The notes beneath the pieces were generated by a model. It was not told where the DNA came from, did no database searches, and saw only the letters and a program-made list of their open reading frames with translations. A program made the position numbers and the translations under genes. 64,000 nucleotides of DNA from Rhynchopus euleeides. Taxonomy: Eukaryota; Euglenozoa; Diplonemea; Diplonemida; Diplonemidae. Below are positions 28,958-40,327 of this stretch, one piece after another. Positions within the stretch are counted from its first letter, which is position 1, and every line of letters begins with the position of its first letter. The DNA lies in NCBI GenBank assembly GCA_963210315.1, contig OY723237.1, positions 3,658,001-3,722,000 of the forward strand, in the 5' to 3' direction.

Positions 28958-30494
28958 TAGGGGGGGGTCATAAGCCCGTACAAAACCACATTTTTCAACA
29001 TACCATCAGAACCGCCCTAATACCTGATCTGACCCGAAAATCCGACCCATACCCCCCCGGAAACCGTCTGGAGCCCACTTGTGACACCTGATGCGCACTT
29101 TTGTGATGATTTTTTGGGGTCCTAAAAAATGTACCTCAGTTTCGTACCTTGCCTTTGTACCTGAACCACTCCCGACCGCAGTATTTCGTTCTTTGCAAGG
29201 AAAGGGTATCACTACGCTCACCCAGCACGCCGAGCAACACATGCCGTGTGCCTAGGGCCTCGCAGAGGTGTCAGATGCTGCTGCAGAGGGGTACCTTGCT
29301 CGAAAGACGCTCGCCAAACGGGAGATGTGCGGGGTCCCGGCAGAGAGCGTTGTGGCAGACCTGCGTCAGAAGAAAACGGCACACGACATCCGTGAGGCGA
29401 CATTATTTCGGGCGCTCCGTCGGGCTGGGTACATAGGAGAGCGAGTGGGACGTGGTGACGACAGATATATGCAGTGGTGCATCAACTGCACGCACGTGCG
29501 AAAAGCGGCGTTCCTTGCTGGCCAAGAAAGATGTCACCTGCACTCCTACTCCTCCCACTCCTCCTGCTCCTACCCCTACACCAACTGATGTGGGCAGTGA
29601 GTGATGGCAACTCCAGAGCAGCAGATGATCTAGGAAGCGATGAGCGGGTCAGCCGGGCAGACTACCCCAGTCCGTACCGGAAGTACGAAGCGTTGCGGGC
29701 CCGCCACCACCGCCTCCAGGAGAGGACCCGAGGATTAAGAGTAGGGTTGTACAACGCCAGGGGAGAGTATTCCCCTGGCGTTGAGACATCCCTGACGATC
29801 TTGCGGTCGCACTGTGGGGGTTGAGTCGGCAGGCAGATGCCTATCCAATGACTTTGTTGAGTCCTCACATGGTACACTCTCATGCGTGCTGTTGAGACTG
29901 CGTGGTGTGCATATCCTGCGGGGGGCGCAAATTACACAGCACAAACATAATCATTTCGACTCTCAGGTCGTCCAATATCCCAATCGTGCCTTCACAGGCT
30001 GAGATCGACGAAGCAAAGACACATCTGCAACGCTGCCTAATGCCGATGCAGCCTCGCAGGCGTACGAAGTACTCACAATGACCCATCTGCGATCGAAGTA
30101 CTACACCCAGAAGGTGGCTGAACTCATTCAGCTGGCGCAACAACACAACATTCCCACTAATCAGGTACAAGAAAGACCTTGCCGAGGCACTGGGGAGGCA
30201 ACATCGTGCCACCTGAGCCGGAACCACCGCAGAAAAGGCAAAGAACGAAATATTGCGGTCGGGAGTGGTTCAGGTACAAAGGCAAGGTACGAAACTGAGG
30301 TACATTTTTTAGGACCCCAAAAAATCATCACAAAAGTGCGCATCAGGTGTCACAAGTGGGCTCCAGACGGTTTCCGGGGGGGTATGGGTCGGATTTTCGG
30401 GTCAGATCAGGTATTAGGGCGGTTCTGATGGTATGTTGAAATTTTTGGTATTTGTACGTTTTTAGGGGGGCTTATGTCAATATGACCCGCCCAG
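28958..30494. mobile_element. 1.5-kb transposon with ~235-bp inverted arms
   Basis: The left arm (28958-29196) begins TAGGGGGGGGTCATAAGCCC. The right arm (30238-30494) is its reverse complement, nearly identical over about 200 bp from TTCAACATACCATCAGAACC to TTCGTTCTTTGC, with an extra ~20 bp near the outer tip. The 1-kb centre holds short frames only. One at about 29268-29588 contains a DIREATLFRALRRAGYIGER-like segment that vaguely recalls Tc1-type HTH regions (weak). A hairpin lies at 29752-29783 (CAACGCCAGGGGA / TCCCCTGGCGTTG). Arms this long suit MULE-like or foldback elements. Target duplication is masked by the G run. Confidence 0.85.
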
Positions 30495-30722
30495 GGTACG
30501 TGACGTGTGAAGTACCGACGCCCCGGCTTGCCGGGGCCTGGGCATTTGTTGATTCTCCCCGACCTCAGGGCCCTGTGAATGCTAGATCTCCCCGGTCCGG
30601 CCCTGTTTTTGTCCCGCCAGCACTGAGTCACCTGCAGCTCAACCCCGGCCAGTGCGCGGTTTGTTTGTCCTAGAGAGCAGCAGAGAGAAGCGAGAGTGAG
30701 AGGGAAAAAAAAAAAAATATGA
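30495..30722. other. Spacer between two TIR elements
   Basis: It contains a CCCCGGCTTGCCGGGG hairpin (about 30521-30536). It ends with TATGACCCCCCCTA (30718-30731), the reverse complement of the TAGGGGGGGTCATA terminus seen at 28958. That may be an outer or older end of the preceding element. Confidence 0.5.
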
Positions 30723-32903
30723 CCCCCCCTAGGCATACTTGTCCCCCCATTATGGGGAGGCCCTTTTATGCGGGAAAATAGGGGGGGTTTATGGGGCAAA
30801 TCCCCCATAAAAAATATGGGGGCCCCCATATTTCCCCCATATTCCCCCATAAAAAAATATGGGGGAAATATGGGGGGTTTATGAAAATATGGGGGGAATA
30901 TGCGGGAAATATGCGGGAAAATTGGTCCAAAATCCAGAGTGTATAGGGGGACCCTTTTCGAATTTTTTTTTCGGGGGGGGTCTATTTTGGACGTTTGAGC
31001 CCGATTTCGAAGGAATTTTTGAGTTTTGAGCCTATTTTGGGCCCTAAAACGCGTTAAAACGGGTCCCGGAATTTCCGGAAAATGGCTGTTTTTTTGGCCT
31101 TGGCGAAATTTCGCCCAACATATTGACCCAAACTGTTCTGGGCCCAAAAATCGGGTCCTGGTGGTCTGGAACTGTCCATTTTCGAAGGCAGTCGTCAAAA
31201 AATTGCGAGGGTTCGCCCCGAATTCACTCATGTGACCCCAAAAATCAAGCAAATGAGGTTTGCTCCGGACCTTGTTGTGGGGAGAAATCGGCCAAGTGAG
31301 GTTCGGGTTGTCTCTTGTGCGAAATTCTGACAATAAAGCTCAAGTAATCAAATGCCATGACCCCAACCACAAACCCACCCCCTGCCTTCTGCCCCCCACC
31401 CCTGTGCAGGTCATGTGCCCCATCCCATCCCGTGTTGCCTTGTTGCAGATTTTCAAATTGGGAAATTTCAGGTGACCCGATGACGGTGACGTACCCCGAG
31501 GGTCTACCTGCAGGGCTCCACTTTTTTTTGCTGTGCCTGCTTGCGCTTCGCTTGCCACACACCACCCCTGGGAGGGACAGAGGGCGGAGGGGGTTACACA
31601 CTTACACAACCGATCCGGTCAAACAATGCCACGTCATCCCCATTGGGGTCCTGGACCGCGGCCTCTCTCCCAGCGAATTGGTGTCGTCATCAGGCAGGCT
31701 AAGTAGTTGTCTACACAGGACATTGGTTTTAAGGGGGGTCTGAGTTCTGCGGAACTGGCTTCAAGGGACGCCCCCTCGTAATGACTGGGTGGATGGAGCC
31801 AAGTAATACCAGGTGGTCGGACACCGGAACTCTCGGCATTTATTAGTCGCGGGAACTGTGTCCGTGTGGTCGGGTGTGACCCCTTCCGATTCCACTGATT
31901 CCACTCTTGAACATGTAGTGTTGAAAGATACTTGGTGTTCTGATGTTTTACAGGGTACTTGACAAAGGAAAGAGGGTGGTCAGTCTTGTGATCCACCCTG
32001 AATCCTTCCTGTGAGCAGCAGATCCACAACACCTTGACTTCTTTCAGCGGCTGTATTGATATTGCCTGACACAGCAAACATGATTCAATTGGAGGAACAA
32101 GCCTCGTACACCAGCGGCCCAAAAGGTGGATTTCATGTATGGTTTTAGGATTTCCCTTACTACTGATGGTGTAGAGACTACAAAGCCTGACCTGATGACG
32201 CCGCCATGAACCTGGGAGACACGCCGCGTGAGAAGGGACCTCGGTGCGGGGTGGCGTGAAGATCCTGCCTGAGTGCCCTCGTCGGGACCCGCGGTAAACC
32301 GTGGCGTTCCCCCCGAGGCAAGTCCAGGACGAAGGTTGCAGATAACCGCTGCATCTCTTCGTCCGAAAGGAGCTCACAGGATAGGGGAACTGCCCACATC
32401 CCACTCACGACAGTGTATCCGAAAGGTGCACTGCGCGTGTGGTGGCGGTGTCGGGTCCAGACCCACCTCGTTCCCCATGCCCGTCAGTTGTTGCCCCTCC
32501 AGGGGTGGCTGCTGTCTGGCATGGGGGGCGCCCTCCCTGCCTTGCAAGGGAAAATGTAGAACGGCATGCTGCCCGTTTCTTCATTTTTCACCTTGCCTGG
32601 TAGGGGGGGAACCTCTCACGAGGCAAAAAAGAGGAACGGCATGCTGCCCGTTCACTCATTTTTGCCTCGAGGGGGTAAAATATGCGGAAAGGACTAAAAT
32701 CCCGCATATTTTCTCCAGCCAAAAATAGCAGGAAATCCCGCGTATTCCCCCATAAATCTACCATATTTCATCGTATTTCCCCCATATCCCCGTCATAATC
32801 CTCCCATATTCCACCCGTCGCGATATGCGGGACCTTTTAGGGGCTGAATCGGGGGGAAAATGGCTTCCCCATAAAGGGGGGACAAGTATGCCTAGGGGGG
32901 GGG
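30723..32903. mobile_element. 2.2-kb TIR element with AT/CCCC subterminal repeats
   Basis: The ends are CCTAGGCATACTTGTCCCCC (left, from about 30728) and its exact inverted copy (right, about 32876-32898), extending into TTATGGGGA-type sequence. Both subterminal zones are dense in CATATTTCCCCCATA and ATATGCGGGAAA motifs (30760-30930 and 32680-32840), which look like transposase-binding arrays. The GAACGGCATGCTGCCCGTT block occurs twice near the right end (32562, 32634). The centre has a 256-codon minus-strand frame (31634-32404) with CLLC and CC pairs but no ATG start. I could not identify a transposase. Confidence 0.8.
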
Positions 32904-33530
32904 GTAGGTACCAAACAGCAACCTGACCAGGGAGGTTACTTTATCTGCGGCACACACGTCAGACAAAGGTGACAACCCGAAGGAGCCGACACTTAATATG
33001 AACGTATATTCGCACTACACTACACCACACCACACCACCACGCCCAGGGGCCGGGGTCAAGGGGTCGGGGCACTCCTTGGAGAGAGTGGAGGCAGTGGCG
33101 GTGGTGTGGTGGGTCTCCCCCTGCCCACGCGCCACAGCGCCCTTCTCCCGCCCTACCACCACCCCCGCACTCCACACACACACACACTGCGCGCCGACTG
33201 CGCTACACAATACATCGAAGCCCTGCCGGCTGCCGGTTACGTCGCTCTCTCACTCTTGCTCGCCTAGTCTTTGTCTCCCACCACCCACCCCATCCCACAC
33301 CACCCCAACCGTCGTCTCTCAGCACCATTGCGGGTGGTTTCTTTTCAGTTTCCCGCTTTCTTTGGCACAGCCACAGGTGTATCGGTTGGGTATCGTTGTT
33401 GCGCGCTTCCCCACACCCGTTCGGGAGGGGACGTGGTGGCGGGTAGACAGTAGGTGCGAGGTTGCCGAGAGAAGAAGGGGAGGGACGGAGGGGGCAGGAA
33501 CCGCCCTGTGTGCCCCCCACTGCCTGAGGC
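32904..33530. other. Upstream region of the kinesin gene
   Basis: It contains CACA-rich and pyrimidine-rich sequence with no gene. It probably holds the kinesin promoter and 5' leader, but no TATA or initiator motif stands out. Confidence 0.45.
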
Positions 33531-36500
33531 ATGGGCAAGAAGGAAGCCGGTGAGAATGTCCAGGTTGTCGTGCGTGTCCGCCCGATCAGTGCCCGGGAGG
33601 CAGAACAAGGGTATGGAAGGCTTGGTGGAGCCACTCTATGCAGTATATTTTCTCTAAACACAACAGTACGAACGTCCGTTGTTCAACGAATCACGGAATA
33701 TGTGTTGTTCCAACTCCGCCATACGATATTTACGATAGAACTGTTGCCTTACTGCCCTCCTTTAAAGCAACCTCTAAAGGGGGTATGTGGGTGGGGTTGA
33801 TGCCTAGATGCGACATGATTCAGATGTTGATTTCCACCAGCACTTCACGCCGCCACACTACCACCTCTCTCTCTCTCTCTCTCCCCCTCTCGCCACAGGA
33901 CCCGTGACATAGTCAGCGCAAGCCTCCCTGACAACAGCGTGACCGTGCGTGTCGATGACCAGGAGAAGGCATTTACCTTCGACCGGATATACACGAAGCA
34001 GTTCACGCAGAAGCACATCTACCTCCAGACGATACATCCCCTTGTCGAGAGCGTGCTGAATGGCTTCAACGCAACGGTGTTTGCCTATGGGCAGAGCGGG
34101 ACGGGGAAGACCTACACCATGACTGGTGGAACCACGCCCGAGACGCAAGGTGTTATCCCCAATGCACTGTCCCACATCTTCGAGAGTGTGCGTGCGGAGG
34201 AGAAGGCATCCGACAACAAGAAGGCATTCACACTGCGCGTCTCTTATGTGGAGCTGTACAACGGGAAGTGCCGCGACCTCTTCACAGACTCCAAAACGCA
34301 TCTCGAGATTAAGGAGAATGAGAACAAGGTGTTCTACGTGAAGGGCCTGGAGCAGGTCAAGGTCGTCACCCCCGAGCAGTGCATCAAGCTGATTGACGAG
34401 GGGATGAACCGGCGCGAGGTGGGGGCGACGCAGCTGAACCAAGACTCCTCACGCTCCCACAGCGTCTTCGCCGTGGAGATCACCTCCGTATCGTACGAGG
34501 AGGAGCCCCCGATCATCGTCACCTCCAAGCTCAACATGGTGGACCTTGCGGGGAGCGAGCGCCAGTCAAAAACGGCGGCGGAGGGGGAGAGGGCGAAGGA
34601 GGGTGCGAATATCAACCTCTCCCTCACGGCGCTGGGCAGCGTGATCGACGTCTTGGTGAAGGGGAAGGGGCACATCCCCTTCCGCTCCTCGCCCCTGACG
34701 ATGCTGCTGAAGGACTCTCTCGGGGGGAACTGCCGCACGGTGATGTTCGCGACCTGCTCCCCTTCGGAGTACAACACGCAGGAGACGGTGTCGACACTCA
34801 GGTTTGCCGACAGGGCGAAGCGCATCAAAAACAAACCCCGGGTGCAGCTGGACCCTAAAGACGAGCTGCTTGTCCAGCTCCGCGAGGAGATCCAATCCCT
34901 CAAACAGCGCCTGAAAGACTCGGGAATAAACCCTGAGGCGGAGACCGTGCAGAACGACGAGCTGGAGAGGCTGCGTATCGAGATCACGGGTCTGAAGACA
35001 GAGATAGCAAGCCTCAACGGCGACTTCGCCAAGGCAGAGGCGGGGCGGAAGGCGGGGGTGAAGGAGGCGGCGGGGCTGCGGGACGACCTGGCGACGATGC
35101 AGGACACCGCGAGCAGCGCATCGAGGCAGCTGCTGCAGCTCTCACAGGCGGTGTACGACTTCACCATCGCGGCACTCCCGAGCCAACCGAGGGAGGCGTG
35201 GCTGGCGGAGCTGAGTGCGGAGGCCGGTGGCGCGTCGCTTGCTATCGGCGCGTCTGACGCCCTCCCTGTCCGCTCGGCTGTGTCTGGGCTGAACAAGGTT
35301 CTCGCTCTGCAGAAGGGTGGTTCAGGCGGGGGCCCTCCAGCAAAGATCCGCGACCCGACCGGCGCAACAGCCACCCCGGACAGCACAGGGCTGACGCCGT
35401 CCCCCCAGAGCTCCGTCGGGAGCGGGAATGGGACGACCGCGGCGGCGGCGGCGGCTGCGGTGCTCAGCGCCCCTGCCCAGAGCCCGCACCCCCCGAGGAA
35501 GGACAAGTCGAAGAAGAGGCGGGACAAGGACCCTGTCGCGCCCGCCCTGTTTGAAGGAGGCGTGCAGGGGGGTGGCGCGGAGGGGGATCCCGCGAAGCTG
35601 CTCGCTGCGCAGCACGTCACGCTGGATCGGCTGAAGAAGCAGCTCCTGACGAAGACGGAGCTGATGGATGCCCTGAAGAAGGAGCTGGGCGAGACACAGG
35701 CTCTGATTCGGAGGTCGGAGCACGGGTTTCAGCTGCAGCTGGAGACGAACCAGTCGCGGCTTATCCAGGAGCACAACAACCGGTTGGAGGAGGTGATCGA
35801 ATCGCATAAGTCGGAGCTGCAGAAGATGAAGAAGGCGTCTGCGGAGTCGAAGAAGAAGCTGCGTAAGCAGAAGGAGGTCAGCGAGGAGCTCGAGGGGCGG
35901 TTCGACCAGAAGGTTGTGGAGTTCGATTCGCTATACCGTGACTTCGAGGAGCTGAAGCTGCAGAGCATGAAGCAGCTGAAGGCGAACCCGCCGGGCGGCA
36001 CGGATCAGAAGGGCTACCCTGTCAACCACAACACCGTGAAGCTGACTTCGCTCGCATCGGCGGCGGTCAAAATAGGCAAGAGCATCGCGGGTAGGGAAGA
36101 TCCTCTGGAGCGAATGTGCTCCAGGTCAGCCCCGCTTGCGCCCAGCGTGAGGGAGGTATGTCTGGATGGATGAAGAGTGCAGGGGTTGGGTTGGGTTGGG
36201 TTGAGAGTGTTGGGGCCGCCGAACACCACTACCACCCCCACCCCCCACCCCCCGTCGCAGGACCCGCTGAACAGCCACAGGCCACTCTCCAGCTTCCACC
36301 CCAACGAGGCGTCCAGCCCGCACGGGGCGGCGCCGCCGCGTTCCGAAGGGTTTGCCAACCCGATCTCGCCGCCTGCACCTTTTGTCAAGGCCCCGCTGCC
36401 TGGGATCGCGCAAGGGGAGGCACAGGTATGCACGACGAGGCGTGTGCAGCAGCACCACCCACAAAAGTGACCAGGTCCTTCCCTGTTCACTTTTTGACCT

Positions 36501-36738
36501 GGTCAACCATCTGGTCACGCCGCTGGCGAGGACACCACGGGGGGGGAAGGGGGGGGAGCAGCTTTCGCCAACACAGGTTGCTAAACCCAGGTTTGTTAAG
36601 TGTGTTCCGTGTGTTTGTCAGATGGCTGCGCCTCCCGTGCCCGGCTTTGTTCAGAAGCTTGTTGTGGTGGCGAGCAGAGAATGTTACCTTTCCTCCTCTG
36701 CAAGCCGTGGCCCCACCGACCAATCACCACCCTCATGA
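33531..36738 (+). CDS. Kinesin-2-type motor protein (four exons)
   Basis: Exons are 33531-33610, 33899-36155, 36261-36425 and 36622-36738. Joined, they stay in frame for 872 residues. An alternative acceptor at 36576 would add 15 residues to exon 4. The motor domain spans about 6-340: VVVRVRPIS, P-loop GQSGTGKT (91-98), switch I NQDSSRSH (207-214), switch II DLAGSE (242-247). It ends in RAKRIKNKPRVQLDPKDELL, close to the kinesin-2 signature RAKNIKNKPRVNEDPKDALL. Coiled coil follows the motor (about 340-420) and again at about 590-720 (KKQLLTKTELMDALKKELGE onward), split by an Ala/Gly/Pro-rich linker (about 460-580). Kinesin-2 drives plus-end anterograde intraflagellar transport, so a cilium is implied. 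The family call rests on the neck. A KIF17-like homodimer or one chain of the heterodimer are both possible. Confidence 0.93.
33611..33898 (+). other. Spliceosomal intron 1 of kinesin (288 bp)
   Basis: Donor GTATGG and acceptor CCACAG after a (CT)n tract. Splicing joins GG|G into a glycine codon (EAEQG-TRDIV) and restores the motor frame. Confidence 0.9.
36156..36260 (+). other. Spliceosomal intron 2 of kinesin (105 bp)
   Basis: Donor GTATGT, acceptor GTCGCAG after a C-rich tract, phase 0. Without splicing the frame stops at 36173. Confidence 0.82.
36426..36621 (+). other. Spliceosomal intron 3 of kinesin (196 bp)
   Basis: Donor GTATGC, acceptor TTGTCAG, phase 0. The in-frame alternative acceptor ACACAG at 36571-36576 cannot be excluded. 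Confidence 0.65.
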
Positions 36739-37800
36739 CAGCCGCGTGACACACTACCGATGCCGGCCCCACCGAGGGGGTTGGGTGCAGGGATGTCGAC
36801 AGGGCGAAAATATGAGTGATGGTTGCCCGTGAACCGCTCGCGCGCATGATCGTTGTGTCGAAAAAGTGGTTTTGGCCAAACGGGAGTGCCACAGAGCGCG
36901 AAAACAACTCGCGAAGGCTTTTGGAGGCACTTCGCAACGGTGCTGAAAATGGTGCGTTCTTTTTGGCGCATTTCCTCCTAATTGCAAGGAGAAAAACGCC
37001 AAAAAAAAATGCCGATTTTGTTTCCCGATTGTGAAGACACCCCCCGAAGTGTTTCGTCACGCCCTGATCCTGTTGCACGCCGCCAGACTTGTGGCCTTCC
37101 GTGAATACCAACGGCAAAACAGGCAGTGCATCTGTGGCAGCTCTGTCGAGCTCGTGGCCCCACTCCTCCAACCAGAATTCAAAAAAGAAGAAAATCATCC
37201 CCCATAACCCCCCTTACCCCCATTCGGCAGTCTTGCATATTTCCTGTCACCTCCACCACCCCCTCCTCCAATTCTAAGTGCGGGGGGGGATCCTTCATTG
37301 CTACATTCCTTTGATATTACCACAAATATCCTCCGCCCCCCTTCCATCCACCCCTTCTTTTTTTTTGCATCTCAGTTTACGTATTCCGGTCCGGCTCGTT
37401 GTTTGTTACGGCTGTGCAATTTGTGAAACCTGCTTCTCCATCCCCCCCCACTCCCCGCCCCCTCTGTTGTCACCACGCAACCAGAATTGAAGTGAAAGAA
37501 AAAAATATTGTTAAACTGACTCCCCCCAACTCTGCGCACTGCATCGATCGGTGTAGTGGGTTACCCCACCCCCACCCCCCCTGCCTTCTGTTTGACAGAC
37601 ACGTTTGGGTGAGTAGGACCTTTTTTTTGTTTTCCACCCCAACCCCAATCACCCTTTCGGCCTTTTCATACGCACAAGCCACGCTGCCTCGGAACCCTGC
37701 GGACTGCCCGTCTGTGCTCAAAACCCCCGCGGACGTGCGGACGTCCGCCGGAAACATATTGTTGTACAGGGGGCCTTGGTTCTAAAGTGGAGGAAAGTGA

Positions 37801-37860
37801 GCGCCTCACAATATGGGCTGCAACTTGACACACTTTGACACAGGGCGAAGACCCTCACGG
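37801..37860. repeat. Dispersed repeat R2, copy 3 (degenerate)
   Basis: GCGCCTCACAATATGGGCTG and ACTTGACACACTTTGACACA correspond to the cores of the copies at 18857 and 27900. Confidence 0.6.
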
Positions 37861-38025
37861 ATGCGGACGGCGCATGCACTGACACTGTGTGAGGTCCAGC
37901 CTCCGAGGCATGGAGTAAGGTCGGGAGTCCCTCTCTGTGCCCAGCTTCCTGCTTGGGTGTGCTTCATGTGTCCTGACAACGCGTGGATGCGTCCGCCCGC
38001 CCACACTCAACAAACTGTGGAGGTG

Positions 38026-38056
38026 GGACGTCCGGCGGGCATCCCGCCGGACGTCC
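38026..38056. other. 14-bp perfect GC hairpin
   Basis: GGACGTCCGGCGGG (38026-38039) pairs with CCCGCCGGACGTCC (38043-38056) around a 3-nt loop. A related GTGCGGACGTCCGCCGG lies at about 37735-37752, and AACCCT/AGGGTT blocks lie at about 37692 and 38079. The interval 37690-38085 may therefore be a small foldback element that contains R2 copy 3. Confidence 0.6.
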
Positions 38057-38195
38057 GCAGCGTCCGCTGGATCATAGGGTTGGCAGCAGGCAACACCATC
38101 TTCTAACAATCATAACCAGACACGCTTCGCCTCGACGTTGCGAGATTGGTCGCCTTGGCGTACGGACGATCTCGACGCGCCCTTTTTTATTGTTA

Positions 38196-38373
38196 GTTCG
38201 GCGTAGCCAACTGGGGAAACTTTCTGTGCCTTTAGCTGGATCGTGCGTCCCCACTCACACCACTTCATCAGACCGGGGAGTGGTGTACACAAAGAGTGGG
38301 GTCTGCGTTCCAACAAAACAACTTTCGGCAGTAATTGGTTTGTTGTCTCGTTTTGCTGTCACTTTACGATCCA
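38196..38373. repeat. Dispersed repeat R3, copy 2
   Basis: It matches 237-402 in both blocks. It continues into CCAGCGGGGGCACAGATAGT (38373-38392), which also occurs at 5851 and 10667 (there GAGAGT). Confidence 0.75.
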
Positions 38374-38859
38374 GCGGGGGCACAGATAGTTTTTTCCGGC
38401 TCATGGTGCGTGGAGATTATTCCCGCATGTGGCCTGGACCCCTTTTGTCGTCATAATTCAATTGAGCTTTGATTTTGATTGCAGAGTGCACCCCCGGCAT
38501 TGCACGAGCGAGCACATTGCATGCTCCCTCGCAAGCCCCCGCACAGCGCATAAAGAGGAAGAGGGCCGACTCTGCCTTGCCTTGATTTTCTCTCTCCTGC
38601 CCCGCAGCATTCGACGAGGAAAATGGGACGGCATCATCAGATCAGCATGCAGAGGCGCAGGGCTTCGGACCCCCTCCACACTTTCTGCTGCGTGTCAGAG
38701 GGGATCCTTCAGCAGGAGGTCGGTGTGTTCGGCACCAGGCTGCAGAGCGGCTCTCACCAGAGGGGGCTGTACGAAGCGCCCAAAACACTGCCAGGCGCTG
38801 CCAAAAAATATCGTTCAAAATTGTTCAAGATGCACGTGACAGTGGAGGGTCATCAGTCT

Positions 38860-39118
38860 TGTCATCAGAGCTCGATCGGTGTGACCTACGCTAAACATCA
38901 AGGTTAAGAAACGTGCGAGTGGAGGCAGCATTAGAGCTCGCTCGGTGTGCCCTACACTAAACTAAAAAGATTGCCGTGTGTATGTGGTGACCACGTTTTT
39001 GGTGGGTAGACTGTGTGCGGATTATAGCCCACTCCACGCCCATAACGTGTGTGTGTGTTGATCACTTTTTAGGTGGGTTAACCCTGCACGGATCCTAGTC
39101 CACCCCCTGTGTGAGTGT
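38860..39118. repeat. Degenerate short tandem duplications
   Basis: AGAGCTCGATCGGTGTGACC (38868) recurs as AGAGCTCGCTCGGTGTGCCC (38932) about 64 bp later. Next, a ~75-bp unit (TGTGTGGTGACCACG..GGTGGG..GATTATAGCCCAC at 38971-39045) recurs at 39046-39118 in diverged form. Confidence 0.6.
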
Positions 39119-40179
39119 GTGTTGTTTGGGCTTTGAACGGGCAGATCCTTGGACTTCCCGGGTGTCACAGTCCACTAGCGTGAGCCGTAGGGTTTTGCGC
39201 CTGCTCTCCCTCTACAAGAGGTAACGGATGGCCCCCCCGCGTGCTGCACATCCACGTTTATGGGACAGTGAAAAGTTTGCATCTTGAGGGAGCGTGCCCT
39301 TTTCTTTTGTTTGTTGTTACTTTGCACTGATCCATCAAATTCAATCCTTCAAGAGAACGAAAGTGAGAATCATCAACAGCTGGCAAAAAAAACTCAACAA
39401 CAACAGCAACAAGAACAGAACAAAACAGCGACATTAAGAGTGGTCATTGCTGCAACACGTTGTCAAGAAGTGAAACAAAAGCGAACATCTTTTGAGAGCC
39501 GCTGTTCTCCGGCAACTCTCTGTGTCAAGATCGTCGATGGCATGCGATTGCCATTTATTGGCGATCAGGTCCAAAGGTGGGGGTGGGGGTGGGGGTGGGG
39601 ACATCAGAGAGATCTTCTGTTTCGCTCTGTGAGCAGCTGTGCCGATTAGACGCCTCAGCGATGTGATTTTTTGCTTTGCTGCCCCCCCGTTAGATAGATC
39701 CCTGCCACATGCACCCCCTCCTCCAATCGCCCCTCCTCCCTTCGGAGGCAGACCAGCGGCGAGGAAATCAGAGGGGGGTGGGGGGGCGGCCACATCAAAA
39801 CAGATAAAAATCAGACAGAACAGGCGATGACTGGTGCCCCTGAAAAGGCTGATTTACGTAGTTCTTGCGGAGGGGGTTTTTTCTGGCGCGGTTTTATTCC
39901 ATTGTTCGTTTGCAGCGGGTGCTTCTCTTGAGAGCCCCCTTTCTTACGTAGTTTCTTCAAACGATTCTCAGGGGACACGACAGACAGAAATTTCTTCCCT
40001 GTATCGCATTGCTGGAGGGAGAGGCGCTGACTCTACGGTAAAACCGAGAAGCAGAATCGCACGAAATGGCTGACGCTTATATTTTGCGCCCCTCCCCCCT
40101 TCCCTCCCGCCTGGCATGTCTGGGCTGCACTGCTGCAGAAACAGCCCCAGAAATGACGCCAGAAAACCACCAGTCTACG

Positions 40180-40327
40180 AGAAGGTGTTGGGATAATTGC
40201 TTTCACCTGCTCTCTCTCGACAATCACGAGATTCACGACCCGACCCCCCCCCCCCCCCCCACCCCCCTTCTCCTAACATTGCAAGAAGGTGCTGGGAGAC
40301 TTATTTTTCCATTCACTCTCGACGATC
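40180..40327. repeat. Dispersed repeat R6, two copies
   Basis: GAGAAGGTGTTGGGATAATT..CTCTCTCTCGACAAT (40180-40223) recurs at 40281-40327 and at 45799-45853 (GAGAGGGTGTTGTGAGAATT..CTCTCTCGACAAT). Confidence 0.6.

Noticed and set aside
29268..29588. Tc1-like transposase fragment in the 28958 element
   Set aside because: The resemblance is a few residues around an HTH-like segment, the frame lacks an ATG, and no DDE residues were found.
31634..32404. 256-codon minus-strand frame in the 30723-32903 element
   Set aside because: It begins with GTG rather than ATG and has only scattered CxxC pairs. It is not strong enough to call a transposase.
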